A stretch of 52,960 bases of DNA, taken from Betaproteobacteria bacterium (GTDB lineage Bacteria; Pseudomonadota; Gammaproteobacteria; Burkholderiales; WYBJ01). Where the stretch lies: assembly GCA_009377585.1 (NCBI GenBank), contig WHTS01000034.1, positions 1 to 52,960 on the forward strand, given 5' to 3'. Shown here piece by piece: positions 8,346-17,828 of this stretch. Every line of letters begins with the position of its first letter. Position 1 is the stretch's first letter. The translations under genes and the position numbers were made by a program. A model generated the notes under the pieces. It did no database searches. It was not told the origin of the DNA and saw nothing but the letters and a program-made list of their open reading frames with translations.

Positions 8346-9869
8346 ATGATCGACGCGTCGCGGAAAGACCTTGTGCTGGGTGTCGTAGGTGCCGGAACGA
8401 TGGGACGAGGCATTACGCAGGTCGCGGCAGCCGGCGGTATCCAGGTGCTGCTGACCGACGCGAGAACCGAGGCGATCGCAGAAGCCCGCCAGTTCATCGC
8501 CAAAATGCTCAATCGCGCGGCCGAGAAAGGGACGATCTCGGCTTCGCAAGCAAACGACGCGCTCGGCCGCGTGCGTGCGGTCGAAAACCTGCAGGAGCTT
8601 TCGGCCTGCCACGTCGTCATAGAGGCCGTGGCTGAAGACCTCGCGGTAAAACAGGAACTCTTCTGCAGGCTGGAAACCATCGTCGCCGACGATTGCATAC
8701 TCGCGTCGAACACGTCCGCGCTCCCGATTACCAGCATCGCCGCGAAGTGCAAGCGCCCTCAACGGATTGCGGGAACGCATTTTTTCAATCCCGTTCCGTT
8801 GATGAAGCTCGTAGAAATCATCGGCGGAGCGCTCACGGATCCGGCGGCCGGCGACGCGCTGACGATTCTGGCCAGACGCATGACACGCGAGCCGGTGCGA
8901 TGCACGGATTTCCCGGGATTTCTCGCGGGCAACATCGGCCGCGGGTTCACGCTCGAAGCTGCCCGCATCGTCGAGGACGGCGTCGCCGCGTTCGCGGACG
9001 TCGACAGCATCATGCGCGATGCGGTCGGATTCCCCATGGGCCCGTTTCAGCTCATCGACAACAACGGCGCCGATATCGTGCAGCGCGCAATGGAATCGGT
9101 TTATGAAGGCTTCTACCAGGAGCCCTACTTTCGCCCGTCCGCGATGATGAGGCAACGCGTCACGGCGGGTTTGCTCGGACGCAAATCCGGCAGAGGTTTT
9201 TTCGAGTATCAGAGTGGGAAGCTCGTCAACGTCAAAGCCGAGAGCGCCGTCCCCGCGAACCGGCCCCAATCGGTTTGGGTAAGCTCCGCGGAGCCGACGT
9301 GCGCTCGGGTTTTGACTGAGCTCCTGCGCTCCCTCGGAGCGAAGGTCGAGACCGGCGCACAGCCCAGCACCGGAGCGCTGTGCCTGGTGACACCGATCGG
9401 GCAAGATGCCACCATGGCGGCGCTCGCGCAGAAGCTCGATGCGCGGCGCACCGTGGCGATCGATGCGCTTTTTGGCCTTGGCAAACGCCGCACCCTGATG
9501 GTGACGCCGGTGACCAGCCAGGAAACCATCCTTGAGGCACGGGGCTTGTTATCGAGCGATGGCGTGCCCACGACGATCATCCAGGACAGCCCCGGCTTCA
9601 TTGCACAACGAATCGTCGCCATGATCGTGAATATCGGCTGCTGGATCGCGCAATCGGGTTTTGCGTCTGTCGAAGACATCGATAAAGCCGCCCGATTCGG
9701 ACTTGGCTATCCGAAGGGCCCGTTTGGTTTTGCCGACGATATCGGGGCGCAGCGGATACTCTCGATATTGAATGCGGCGCACATCCGAACCGGCGATCCG
9801 AGATATCGCCCGAGTCCCTGGCTTTCGCGCCGAGCGGAGCTCCATACTGATTGCGCGCGCGCCTCGTGA
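8346..9869 (+). CDS. 3-hydroxyacyl-CoA dehydrogenase (PaaH/PaaC-like)
   Basis: The 507-residue protein starts with a Rossmann NAD site (GAGTMG, residues 15-20), followed by AGTHFFNPVPLMKLVEI, the 3-hydroxyacyl-CoA dehydrogenase signature containing the active-site His. Two copies of the C-terminal dimerisation domain follow; the second is marked by QDSPGFIAQRI and ARFGLGYPKGPFGFAD. That layout matches PaaH-type enzymes of aromatic degradation rather than short fatty-acid enzymes. The ATG at 8346 follows GGGGAAG. An alternative ATG at 8310 overlaps the thiolase stop and would add 12 residues. It oxidises a 3-hydroxyacyl-CoA to the 3-keto form, which the preceding thiolase-like enzyme could cleave. 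Confidence 0.9.
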   Translation: MIDASRKDLVLGVVGAGTMGRGITQVAAAGGIQVLLTDARTEAIAEARQFIAKMLNRAAEKGTISASQANDALGRVRAVENLQELSACHVVIEAVAEDLAVKQELFCRLETIVADDCILASNTSALPITSIAAKCKRPQRIAGTHFFNPVPLMKLVEIIGGALTDPAAGDALTILARRMTREPVRCTDFPGFLAGNIGRGFTLEAARIVEDGVAAFADVDSIMRDAVGFPMGPFQLIDNNGADIVQRAMESVYEGFYQEPYFRPSAMMRQRVTAGLLGRKSGRGFFEYQSGKLVNVKAESAVPANRPQSVWVSSAEPTCARVLTELLRSLGAKVETGAQPSTGALCLVTPIGQDATMAALAQKLDARRTVAIDALFGLGKRRTLMVTPVTSQETILEARGLLSSDGVPTTIIQDSPGFIAQRIVAMIVNIGCWIAQSGFASVEDIDKAARFGLGYPKGPFGFADDIGAQRILSILNAAHIRTGDPRYRPSPWLSRRAELHTDCARAS

Positions 9870-9898
9870 CTTGAAATCGCCGATACTGAGGAACACAC

Positions 9899-11170
9899 AT
9901 GTCCATATCCGTCAGCGAACCCCTCACCGAACCGCTTACCTGGCCCGCCGAAGGCGTGGCGCGCGTTCCGTATCGCGTATTTTCCGACCCGGACATCTAT
10001 GCGCTCGAGCAGGAGCGGATTTTTCGCGGTCCAGTATGGCATTTCCTCTGCCTCGAAATCGATATTCCGAAGCACGGAGACGTTCGCACGACCTGGCTCG
10101 GCGATACACCCATCATCGTCACGCGAGACCATGATGGCAAAATCCATGCAATGATCAACCGCTGCGCGCACAAGGGCGCGCTGGTGTGCCTTAAGAAGAG
10201 CGCCAACGTCGAGTCCCTGAGGTGCGTTTATCACGCATGGAACTACGGCCTCGACGGCAAACTGAAGAATGTCGCCTTCCGGAAAGGCATACAAGGGAAA
10301 GGCGGTATGCCTGACGATTTCGATATTTCGAAACATCGGCTGGAGCCGCTGCGCCTCGAGATCTTCTCGGGTCTCATCTTCGGGACGTTCTCCTCTGAAA
10401 CAGAACCATTGCGATCGTTTCTCGGCGACAGGATGACGCAATTTCTATCGCGCAATCTGGGCCGCCCCCTGAAGACGTTGGGTGTCCATAGCCAAATCAT
10501 TCACAACAACTGGAAGTTGTACGCCGAGAACGTGCGGGATTCCTACCACGCCACCTTACTCCACACGTTTTATACGACGTTCAAGGTGAACCGGCTCGAT
10601 ATGGACGGAGGTATCATCCTCTCGGACAAGAAATGGCACCATATCAGCTACACCAAGCGCGCCACGCTGAAGCCGGCGCAGGAGTACAACGAAGCGAAGG
10701 TGCACTCGGCCCAGTACGAGTCCAAGCTCGCCGGGCCGGCGCTTCTCGCAGCCTGGGATGAGTTCGACGATGGCATTACGCACAGCATTCAATCCGTGTT
10801 CCCGACGCTCGTCGTCCAGTTCACGCTGAACTCGCTGGCTGTGCGGTTTTTCGTTCCGCGCGGCGTCGACAAGACCGAGTTGTTCTGGGTCTTCCTCGGC
10901 TATGAAAGAGACGACGCAGAGCAGACCAGGATGCGCATCATGCAGGGCAATCTGACCGGCGCTGCGGGCCTTGTCTCGCTCGAGGACGGATGCATCAACG
11001 AGTTCGTTCAAAGAGGGACTCGAACGAGTCCGCAACGCGCTGCGTTCGTCGAGATGGGCGGCCGGGAGGCCGTATCGAACGAGTCGTCGAGAGCGACCGA
11101 AGCGGCAGTCCGCGGCTTCTGGCACGGCTACCGCAATATCATGGGTTTCGAAACCGAGTCTACGAGATGA
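9899..11170 (+). CDS. Rieske non-heme iron ring-hydroxylating oxygenase, alpha subunit
   Basis: A 423-residue catalytic subunit. The N-terminal Rieske [2Fe-2S] ligands are Cys89, His91, Cys109 and His112 (CAHKG, CVYHAW). The catalytic domain has NWKLYAENVRDSYHATLLH, giving Asp214 and the iron ligands His217 and His222. It would insert oxygen into an aromatic carboxylate or related ring with electrons from a ferredoxin/reductase. Overall it most resembles anthranilate/salicylate-type oxygenases by impression, not by alignment. The beta subunit follows with an ATGA overlap. No ferredoxin or reductase gene is present in the window, so electron supply must come from elsewhere. Confidence 0.9.
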   Translation: MSISVSEPLTEPLTWPAEGVARVPYRVFSDPDIYALEQERIFRGPVWHFLCLEIDIPKHGDVRTTWLGDTPIIVTRDHDGKIHAMINRCAHKGALVCLKKSANVESLRCVYHAWNYGLDGKLKNVAFRKGIQGKGGMPDDFDISKHRLEPLRLEIFSGLIFGTFSSETEPLRSFLGDRMTQFLSRNLGRPLKTLGVHSQIIHNNWKLYAENVRDSYHATLLHTFYTTFKVNRLDMDGGIILSDKKWHHISYTKRATLKPAQEYNEAKVHSAQYESKLAGPALLAAWDEFDDGITHSIQSVFPTLVVQFTLNSLAVRFFVPRGVDKTELFWVFLGYERDDAEQTRMRIMQGNLTGAAGLVSLEDGCINEFVQRGTRTSPQRAAFVEMGGREAVSNESSRATEAAVRGFWHGYRNIMGFETESTR

Positions 11171-11676
11171 GCGCAACGCCACTGAAGGCCGAGGCTACGA
11201 CCGTTATCGATCCCGAAATTCACTTGCGCATCGAGGACTTTCTCACCTGTTACGCACACGTGCTCGACGATGGCACGATCGACGAGTGGCCCGGTTTCTT
11301 CGCCGAGGATGCCATCTATCAAATCACCACGCGAGAGAATTGCGAAGCCGGATATCCGATTGGCGTCCTTTACTGTGAAGGGCGGGGCATGATTACGGAC
11401 CGGGTGAAGGCGCTTAAGACGGCCAATATCTTCGAAGGTCACACCTATTGCCACATCCTGGGACGGCCGAGCGTACGGCAGGAAAGGCTCGGTGTCGTCG
11501 CCGTGCGCTCGAATTTCAGCGTCTTTCGAACCATGGAGGACGGCAAAGCGGAGCTTTTCGCCACGGGAAAGTACCTTGACCGCATCGATCTGCGGGACGA
11601 ACAGCCCAGATTCCTGGAGCGCCGCGTCATCCTGGATTCGCGCAGAATCGATGTGCTCTTGGTATTGCCGCTGTGA
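11167..11676 (+). CDS. ring-hydroxylating oxygenase beta subunit (NTF2/SnoaL-like)
   Basis: This 169-residue protein begins at the ATG that overlaps the alpha-subunit stop (ATGA, 11167-11170). It shows the small-subunit pattern: an N-terminal helix (IEDFLTCYAHVLDDGTIDEWP), FFAEDAIYQI, and a C-terminal beta cone ending in RVILDSRRIDVLLVLPL. Beta subunits have no cofactor and stabilise the alpha3-beta3 hexamer. It is the last gene of the plus-strand operon starting at 6752; a 129-base gap follows. Confidence 0.88.
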   Translation: MSATPLKAEATTVIDPEIHLRIEDFLTCYAHVLDDGTIDEWPGFFAEDAIYQITTRENCEAGYPIGVLYCEGRGMITDRVKALKTANIFEGHTYCHILGRPSVRQERLGVVAVRSNFSVFRTMEDGKAELFATGKYLDRIDLRDEQPRFLERRVILDSRRIDVLLVLPL

Positions 11677-11725
11677 GCGCCGTGCGGTCGCGATGCAGGC
11701 GGGCCGCGAACACAACGCAGTGCGG

Positions 11726-11755
11726 TTGCGGTAAATATCCCCGGCAAAGTATGCT
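11726..11755 (+). promoter_or_regulatory. candidate promoter before the binding-protein-like gene
   Basis: TTGCGG (11726-11731) and TATGCT (11750-11755) are separated by 18 bases in the gap between the oxygenase beta subunit and the gene at 11806. This is a weak sigma-70-like match with no other support. Confidence 0.25.
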
Positions 11756-11805
11756 AGTGCGCAATCCGTCGCCGCGGCGGCGGAATATCACATGAGGATA
11801 CAGCC

Positions 11806-12678
11806 ATGACATCCACGACCCGACCGGTGGTGAAGGTCGCTCCCAACAACCCTGTATTCGACCTGCCGGTGAGCGTCGGCATCGAGGAAGGCCTGTTCGA
11901 CAAGGCGGGGCTCGATGTCAGCTTCTCGGCGACTTATGCGGATCGCGAGCAGGACAGCGCGGACAAACCGATCCTGTCGCGGCTGAAGGAGCAGCTCTAC
12001 GAGTGCGGCTCCGCCGACAGCTACAACGTCTGCGAATGGGCAAGCATCGACCGGCTGGAGCAGGGAAAGCGCGGGGGCAACATTGCGGCCTTGCGCGCCG
12101 CGGTAGCGGCACAGGCGATCCTCACCTTCGACGAGAAGCTGCAGACCGCGCGCGACCTGGCCGACATCCCCGTCGTGGTCCAGGAGCTCACCGGCTCGCA
12201 TTACACGACGCTGCAGATGCTCGAGAGCGCCGTCGGTCGCGAGCATGTAAGGATCGAGAAGGGGGGCCTACCGCCGAGGCGCTGGGAGGGACTCAAGAAC
12301 GGCACTCACCGTGTGGTGACCGTGATGGAGCCGTTCATCAGTCTCGGCCTCAAGGAAGGCGCCCATATCATCGCGTCAGCGTTTTACCGGGGCGGCGAGG
12401 TGGTGGCGCCGGAGCTCACGCCGGAACAGCGCAAGGCCTATTACGACGCCGAGAACGAGGCCGTCGACCTCATCAATGCCGATTTCTACAAGTACGCACA
12501 CCACGTGGCTGCGCACGCCAAGGGCGCTTTGAAGCCGCACGAGCTGCTGCGCGTGTTCGTGCGCTACAAGCACGTCGATTACTACGATCCGGCCTTGTTC
12601 AGCCGGGCCTATGAGTGGATGAAGGCCCGGGGGATGACGGAGGGTCGAAGCGAGCACGCGGCGCTCGTCGTGGGCTGA
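11806..12678 (+). CDS. NMT1/SsuA-like binding-protein-fold protein without signal peptide
   Basis: A 290-residue protein with the periplasmic-binding-protein fold of the NMT1/nitrate-sulfonate class: VFDLPVSVGIEEGLFDKAGLDV at the start, SGSHYTTLQ-like ligand loop (TGSHYTTLQML, about residue 126) and a C-terminal helical part. It has no signal peptide or lipobox; the ATG follows GAGGA and an N-terminal stretch of polar residues. Family members with this fold include extracytoplasmic receptors but also cytosolic enzymes such as THI5/NMT1. A soluble enzyme or sensor is therefore as likely as a transport receptor. No ABC permease or ATPase gene is nearby. Exact function not recognised. Confidence 0.7.
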   Translation: MTSTTRPVVKVAPNNPVFDLPVSVGIEEGLFDKAGLDVSFSATYADREQDSADKPILSRLKEQLYECGSADSYNVCEWASIDRLEQGKRGGNIAALRAAVAAQAILTFDEKLQTARDLADIPVVVQELTGSHYTTLQMLESAVGREHVRIEKGGLPPRRWEGLKNGTHRVVTVMEPFISLGLKEGAHIIASAFYRGGEVVAPELTPEQRKAYYDAENEAVDLINADFYKYAHHVAAHAKGALKPHELLRVFVRYKHVDYYDPALFSRAYEWMKARGMTEGRSEHAALVVG

Positions 12679-12796
12679 TCGTCCGCTACAGGTCGCCGTA
12701 CTCCAGGGGCTCGAACGCCCTGCGCCGCTTCGCGAGCGCGGCGCTGGCCGGTCCCCGTCCATGGCCCCGGCTTACTCAGCCGGGCAATTGTTACCC

Positions 12797-13282
12797 ATGC
12801 GTAAACGACACGCTGCTTTAGTTTCGGGAATATTGGTATCCCTGCTTGTCCTCGGCGGCGCCTCTCGCGCCACGGCACAGGTGACCCGCTCCGACTACCC
12901 GGCTCGGCCGATCAACATGATCGTTCCCTTCCCACCCGGCGGTCCTACCGACGCCATCGCGCGCATCGTCGCCCAGAAGCTCTCCGAACAATGGTCGCAG
13001 TCGGTTGTTGTAGAGAACCGCTCCGGCGCGGGCGGCACGATCGGCGTTGCCGCGGCCACCAAGGCGGCTCCCGATGGCTATACGATCGTGATGGGCGGTT
13101 CGAGCAACCTCGCCGTTGCGCCCAGCCTGTATGCGAAGCTGCCGTACGATCCGCTGCGCGACCTGGCGCCGGTGGCCAACGTCGCATCCGGTCCTTACGT
13201 GCTTGCGGTCCACACCAACGTGCCGGCCGGGAGCGTCCAGGAGCTGATCAAACTGGCCAAATCGAAAAAGGGCTTGTTGTGA
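12797..13282 (+). pseudogene. TTT solute-binding protein, truncated after the N-lobe
   Basis: From ATG 12797 a signal peptide (MRKRHAALVSG and hydrophobic core to ATAQ) leads into YPARPINMIVPFPPGG, NRSGAGGTIGVAAATKAAPDG and SLYAKLPYDPLRDLAPV, a textbook Bug N-lobe. It ends at ELIKLAKSKKGLL and a stop at 13280-13282, where family members continue for some 165 more residues (the HVPYKG region and C-lobe are absent). The sequence beyond the break belongs to a flavoprotein read in another frame. A deletion has therefore removed the end of this gene and the beginning of the next one, with the junction at about 13262-13280. Confidence 0.85.
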
Positions 13283-14721
13283 AAGCCACTAACGACGGGC
13301 GCACGCCGGATGACGTGGTGCGCGCCCTCGCTCGGGGCATGAGCGAAATTGAGGTTTACGTCCGCGAACTCGGGAAGATCAACGGCGCGATCATCAAGAC
13401 CTCGATCGAGGAAAACGAGGCCGTCCTGGCCGACCTGAAAACCGGCGCCTACGATCATGAAAAACGGCCTCTTCGCCGCATCGGCGGTAACTACCCGCTC
13501 CCCGGTACGGGAACCTTCTATCACACAACGGTCAACGACGTGCCGGGGTTCGACGCGCGCAAACACTATCCGTGGGCCAACGGCGCACCCGGGGGGCCCA
13601 AGCTGTTCAAGATCCTGGAGGACAATCTCGCAAGGCAGGGCGTTGAGATCCGCCTGAGTCACGCTGCTCAGCGCCTGATTGCCGAGCCCGGCACACGCGA
13701 AGTGCGCGGCGTGCGGGTATCGCATAACGGAGGCACTTACAACATTCTCGCGCGCCGCGGTGTGGTCCTTGCCAGCGGCGGATTCGAGGGCAATGTCGCG
13801 ATGCGGGAGCAGTTCATGGAAGGCAAGCCCATACTGAACGCAACGGCGGGCGGCAATACCGGCGACGGTATCCGCATGGCGCAAGATCTCGGCGCCGAGT
13901 TATGGCACATGTGGCATATCCACGGGGCGTACGGCTTTCGCCATAGTGACCCGGCCTACCCCTATGCCATCAGGTTGAAGCGCTTTTCCGATTGGTTCCC
14001 AGGCGATGAGGACAGCGTTACGCTGAAAATGCCGTGGATCCTGCTCGATCAGGATGGCCGGCGCTTCATGTCGGAGTACCAGCCCTATACGCAGGACACA
14101 GCGGCGCGACCGATGCAGTATTACGATCCCGTGAAGCAACGCTATCCGCGCAACCCAAGCGTCATGGTGTGCGATGAGGTCGGGAGAAAGCTCTATCCAC
14201 TCGGCAAGGCTACCTCTAACGATGAAGGCCTGCGCTATGAATGGAGCGCAGACAACCTCAAAGAGGTCGAGCTCGGCATCCTGAAGCGCGCGAACTCGCT
14301 TCCCGAGCTTGCGGCTGCGCTCGGCATCGAGGCGCGCGCGCTGGAACGGAGCGTCAAGCACTGGAACGAGCTGTGTGCGCGAGGTCGTGACGAGGACTTT
14401 GGCCGCCCGCGCGGCTCCATGATGCCGATTGCTACGCCTCCATTTTATGGCGCACCGGTGTGGGCAACGGTAAGCAACACCCAGGGCGGACCGGTGCACG
14501 ATGCCGAGCAGCGCATCATCAGCGTCTACGGCGAGCCGATTCCCCGGTTGTACGCCGCAGGCGAACTGGGCAGCTCCTTCGGCCATCTATACATATCGGG
14601 CGGAAACATCGTCGAGTGTTTCGTGACTGGACGTATTGCAGGACGCAATGTCGCGCAGGCCACGCCAATCTCGGGGCTGAGCGCTGTAACGAATCAGAAG
14701 CCGTTACCGATCGACGCGTGA
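13279..14721 (+). pseudogene. FAD-dependent fumarate-reductase/succinate-dehydrogenase-like flavoprotein lacking its N-terminal FAD domain
   Basis: The frame open from about 13276 encodes the middle and end of a FAD_binding_2 flavoprotein. It has RRIGGNYPLPGTG, GGPKLFKILEDNLARQGVEI, RGVVLASGGFEGN and TAGGNTGDGIRMA. Near the end come TQGGPVHDAEQRI and LYAAGELGSSFGHLYISGG, the C-terminal FAD contact. Such proteins normally start with a GGGxAG dinucleotide-binding motif in the first 20 residues. That segment, roughly the first 90 residues, is missing. A GTG at 13279 could start a 480-residue product but would lack the ADP-binding half of the FAD site. Probably inactive, created by the deletion that also truncated the upstream binding-protein gene. 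Confidence 0.8.
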
Positions 14722-14724
14722 TCC

Positions 14725-15681
14725 GTGGAACTCAAGATCGCGCTCGAGCTGTACGACCGGCATCTGCCTTTCTTTCTCGGCACCGTGAAGCCGCCGGATG
14801 GCATCACCTTGTGCGCGCTCGAGGTGGGCATGGTGCCGCCGCGCCGACACGGTATCGCGCGCCACGCGCGATTCCTCGAGGGTGAGTTCGACGTCGCGGA
14901 GCATTCGCTCGCGTCGTACATCATCGGCGTCGAACGGGGGTTGCCGTTCAGTGCGGTGCCGGTCTTTCCGCGCCGGCTGTTCAGCCAGAACCACATCTTC
15001 GTCAATACCAAGGCGGGGATTGGCAAACCGGCCGACCTGATCGGCCGCCGGGTCGGTGTGGGCGCTTTTCAGATTACGATGGCGGTCCTCGCGAAGGGAG
15101 ATCTTAAGAGCGAATACGGCGCGCCTTGGGAGCAGATTCATTGGGTGACCGCGCGCGACGAAGAAATCCCGGTAGACTACGGAATCAAGCTCGCGCGCGC
15201 AGACCGCCCGATTGACGATATGCTCTTTGACGGCGAAATCGACGCGCTGATCTATCCGCACCCGCCGCCGCGAATTCTCACGGGTGATCCGCGAGTGCGC
15301 CGGCTGTTTGCCGACCCGCGCGCCGAATCGATCCGCTACTACCGGAAACTTGAGTGGTACCCGATCATGCACGTGCTCGCGTTCAAGCGCGAGCTGGCGG
15401 AACGCACGCCGGATCTCCCGCGCGCGCTGATCGCGATGTGGGAAGAGGCGAAGCGCCAGACTCGCGAGTACTACGACGATCCAGGCTATGCGCTGCTTGC
15501 ATTCTCGCGCACTGAGTACGAAGCGCAGCGCGATACGCTCACACCCGAGCTGTGGCCGTCAGGCATTAAAGCGAACCGCGCCAACCTCGAGCGTTTCATC
15601 GCCTACTGCGCCGACCAGCGTTTGATCAAAGCGCCGTTGCCGGTGGAGCGGCTGTTTCACGAATCGGTGCTCGATACGTGA
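14725..15681 (+). CDS. 4,5-dihydroxyphthalate decarboxylase-like / PhnD-like binding-fold protein
   Basis: A 318-residue protein starting with GTG three bases after the flavoprotein stop. It has no signal peptide. It resembles the 4,5-dihydroxyphthalate decarboxylase family, whose members share the type-2 periplasmic-binding-protein fold: LEVGMVPPRRHGIARHARFLEGEFDVAEHSLASYI, RRLFSQNHIF, IGRRVGVGAFQITMAV and IYPHPPPRIL. Family enzymes remove CO2 from a phthalate-type ring. With a Rieske oxygenase 3 kb away, an aromatic-acid role is plausible. Many members of this family are only predicted, however, and a binding protein cannot be excluded. Confidence 0.7.
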   Translation: MELKIALELYDRHLPFFLGTVKPPDGITLCALEVGMVPPRRHGIARHARFLEGEFDVAEHSLASYIIGVERGLPFSAVPVFPRRLFSQNHIFVNTKAGIGKPADLIGRRVGVGAFQITMAVLAKGDLKSEYGAPWEQIHWVTARDEEIPVDYGIKLARADRPIDDMLFDGEIDALIYPHPPPRILTGDPRVRRLFADPRAESIRYYRKLEWYPIMHVLAFKRELAERTPDLPRALIAMWEEAKRQTREYYDDPGYALLAFSRTEYEAQRDTLTPELWPSGIKANRANLERFIAYCADQRLIKAPLPVERLFHESVLDT

Positions 15682-15763
15682 AGGATCGAATCTAACTGTT
15701 GTCTTCCTTCTATTCCGTCTGAACGCTGTTCCCGACTTGTCACATTTCGTGAAGAGATACCCA

Positions 15764-16738
15764 ATGCCAAACCCACTGCGTGCATATGCCGTCTTGTGCT
15801 CTACGTTGGCGCTGCTGATCTGCGCGGGGTCCGCGGGCGCCCAGGTGTGGCCGACGAAGCCCGTCCGGCTGGTGGTGCCGTTCGCCCCTGGCGGCATCGC
15901 CGACACCATGGCACGGTTCACCGCGCCCATGCTTCAGAGTGCGCTCGGTCAGACGGTGCTGGTCGAAAGCAAACCAGGCGCAAACGGCAGCCTCGGTACC
16001 GAATATGTCGCGAAGAGCGCGCCGGACGGCCACACGTTGCTCATTGGCTTGGCGGCCCCTCAAACCTGAGCCAATTCATTTTCAAAGTCGGCTACGATGG
16101 GCTCAAGGACTTCGCGCCGATCACGCTGCTCAACACCAACCCACTGGTGCTGATGGTCCATCCCAGCCTGCCTGTGCAAAACGTCAAGGAGCTGATAGCG
16201 CTGGCAAAGGCGCAGCCCGGCAGGCTCAGCTTCGCTGGCGCCGGAGGGCTCACACAGTTCGGCGGCGAGATCTTCAAATTCATGGCCGGCGCCGACATGG
16301 GTCCACGTGCCCTACCGTGGCGGCGCGCCGGCGGTGGCCGCGACCGTATCTGGCGAGACGCCGCTCACATTCGCCAACTACTCCGACGCCGTGGGCTACA
16401 TGAAGTCAGGCCGGCTGCGCGCGCTTGCGATCACCAGCGCGCGCCGTTTTCCGCAGTCCCCGGAACTCCCGACGATCGCGGAAGCGGGGCTGCCGGGCTA
16501 CGAGGTAGAGGGCTGGACCGGCCTCCTGGCGCCAGCCGGTACCTCACGCGAAGTCAGCGCGAAGCTCGCGGGCATAGTTCAGCAGGGGGTTAAGAACCCT
16601 GACGTTCGGAGGCGGATGCTGGAGATTGGCGCGGTACCCGGCGGTAATTCGCCGGAGGAGTTTCGCGCATTCGTGCAATCGGAAATGCAAAAATGGGGCA
16701 ATTTCGTCAAGCAGACCGGGATTAAAGTAGATCAATAG
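15764..16738 (+). pseudogene. TTT solute-binding protein with two compensating frameshifts
   Basis: ATG 15764 follows GAAGAGAT and starts a signal peptide (to SAGAQ), then VWPTKPVRLVVPFAPGG. The frame breaks near 16050, where an apparent base loss turns a GLGGPSNLSQF-like stretch into GLAAPQT-stop. It continues in frame +1 through GYDGLKDFAPITLLNTNP and KFMAGADM. It shifts back at a GGG at 16299-16301, just before HVPYRGGAP, and runs to the end (FVKQTGIKVDQ). All segments together make a complete Bug protein of about 325 residues. The two shifts cancel, so either a recent double mutation or two sequencing indels is possible. The TauD gene starts 126 bases downstream. Confidence 0.85.
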
Positions 16739-16864
16739 ATAGCGTGCGTCGATGGGCTCAGGAACAGACAATACGCTGGCGGCATGTGATCCGCACTTGC
16801 ATTCGAGCAAGGGTTCCCCGCGTAAATTCAGCTCAAACATCGTCCGATAACCGGAGGATTACCC

Positions 16865-17746
16865 ATGAAACAAAAAACCGCGAACTTCGCGGTCTGTCAG
16901 CTCGCCGAGCCGCTGGGCGCTGAAATCGCCGGCGTCGATCTCGGGCAGCCGATGAGCGACGCGACGTTCAGGCACATAGAAGACGCGTTTCACGAGCACT
17001 GCGTGCTCGCGTTCCGCAACCAACGCCTGACACCGCAAGCGCACATCGCGTTCAGCCGGCGTTTTGGCGATCTGCTGGTCCATGTGCTCAAGCAGCACAA
17101 CGATCCCGACTTTCCGCAGGTGCTGGTACTCTCGAACATCGTCGAGAACGGCAAGCCCATCGGCATCCAGGATGGCGGCCAATACTGGCACACGGATCTT
17201 TCCTACACGGCGGAGCCATCGCGCTGCTCGCTCCTGTATGCCGTCGAGATTCCGTTCGAGAATGGCGTAGCCCTGGGCGACACCCTGTTCGTCAACACCT
17301 GCGCCGCATACGAAGCGCTGCCCGACGAGATGAAAGCCAGGCTCGCCGGGCTCAGAGCCACGCACAATTACAATGCGCGCTACAGCCAGATGCGGCAGAA
17401 AGGAAGCACCCGAACCGAGCTCGACGAGGGCCAAAAAAAAGCGGTGCCGGAAGTCGTGCACCCGGTGGTCCGCACACATCCTTTCACCGGGCGCAAAAGT
17501 CTTTACGTCAACGAAGGCTTCGTCACGGGCATCGTCGGCACGGCCAAGGCCGAGAGCGAGCGGCTTTTAGCCGAGCTCTACGACCATGTCACCCAGCCTC
17601 GCTTCATGTACCGCCACCGGTGGCAGGTCGGCGATTTGCTCATGTGGGACAACTGCTCGACGCAGCATAACGCTGTCGCCAACTACGGCCCGCACCAGCG
17701 GCGTCATATGCGGCGCACTACCGTGCGCGGCTCGACGCCCTTTTAA
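16865..17746 (+). CDS. TauD/TfdA-family 2-oxoglutarate-dependent dioxygenase
   Basis: A 293-residue Fe(II)/2-oxoglutarate dioxygenase. The iron ligands are His109 and Asp111 (YWHTDLSY) and distal His268 (WDNCSTQHNA), with 2-oxoglutarate-binding arginines near residues 284-288 (RRTTVRG). The ATG follows a strong CCGGAGGA site. Family members hydroxylate a carbon next to a sulfonate, ether, amine or carboxylate, with loss of succinate and CO2. The substrate cannot be read off. The upstream neighbour is a TTT binding-protein gene, a pairing seen four times in this window. Confidence 0.9.
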   Translation: MKQKTANFAVCQLAEPLGAEIAGVDLGQPMSDATFRHIEDAFHEHCVLAFRNQRLTPQAHIAFSRRFGDLLVHVLKQHNDPDFPQVLVLSNIVENGKPIGIQDGGQYWHTDLSYTAEPSRCSLLYAVEIPFENGVALGDTLFVNTCAAYEALPDEMKARLAGLRATHNYNARYSQMRQKGSTRTELDEGQKKAVPEVVHPVVRTHPFTGRKSLYVNEGFVTGIVGTAKAESERLLAELYDHVTQPRFMYRHRWQVGDLLMWDNCSTQHNAVANYGPHQRRHMRRTTVRGSTPF

Positions 17747-17828
17747 TCACTGCCGTCGTCCTCTCGGGTGCGCGCCGCATTGGTGGTTGCCGTCGAATAC
17801 CTATCAAAACCCTGGCCGTAAATCGAGT

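Noticed and set aside
12991-13278. N-terminal extension of the flavoprotein frame upstream of 13279
   Set aside because: This part of the frame is a shadow of the Bug gene in another frame; its composition is Arg-rich and lacks any FAD-binding motif.
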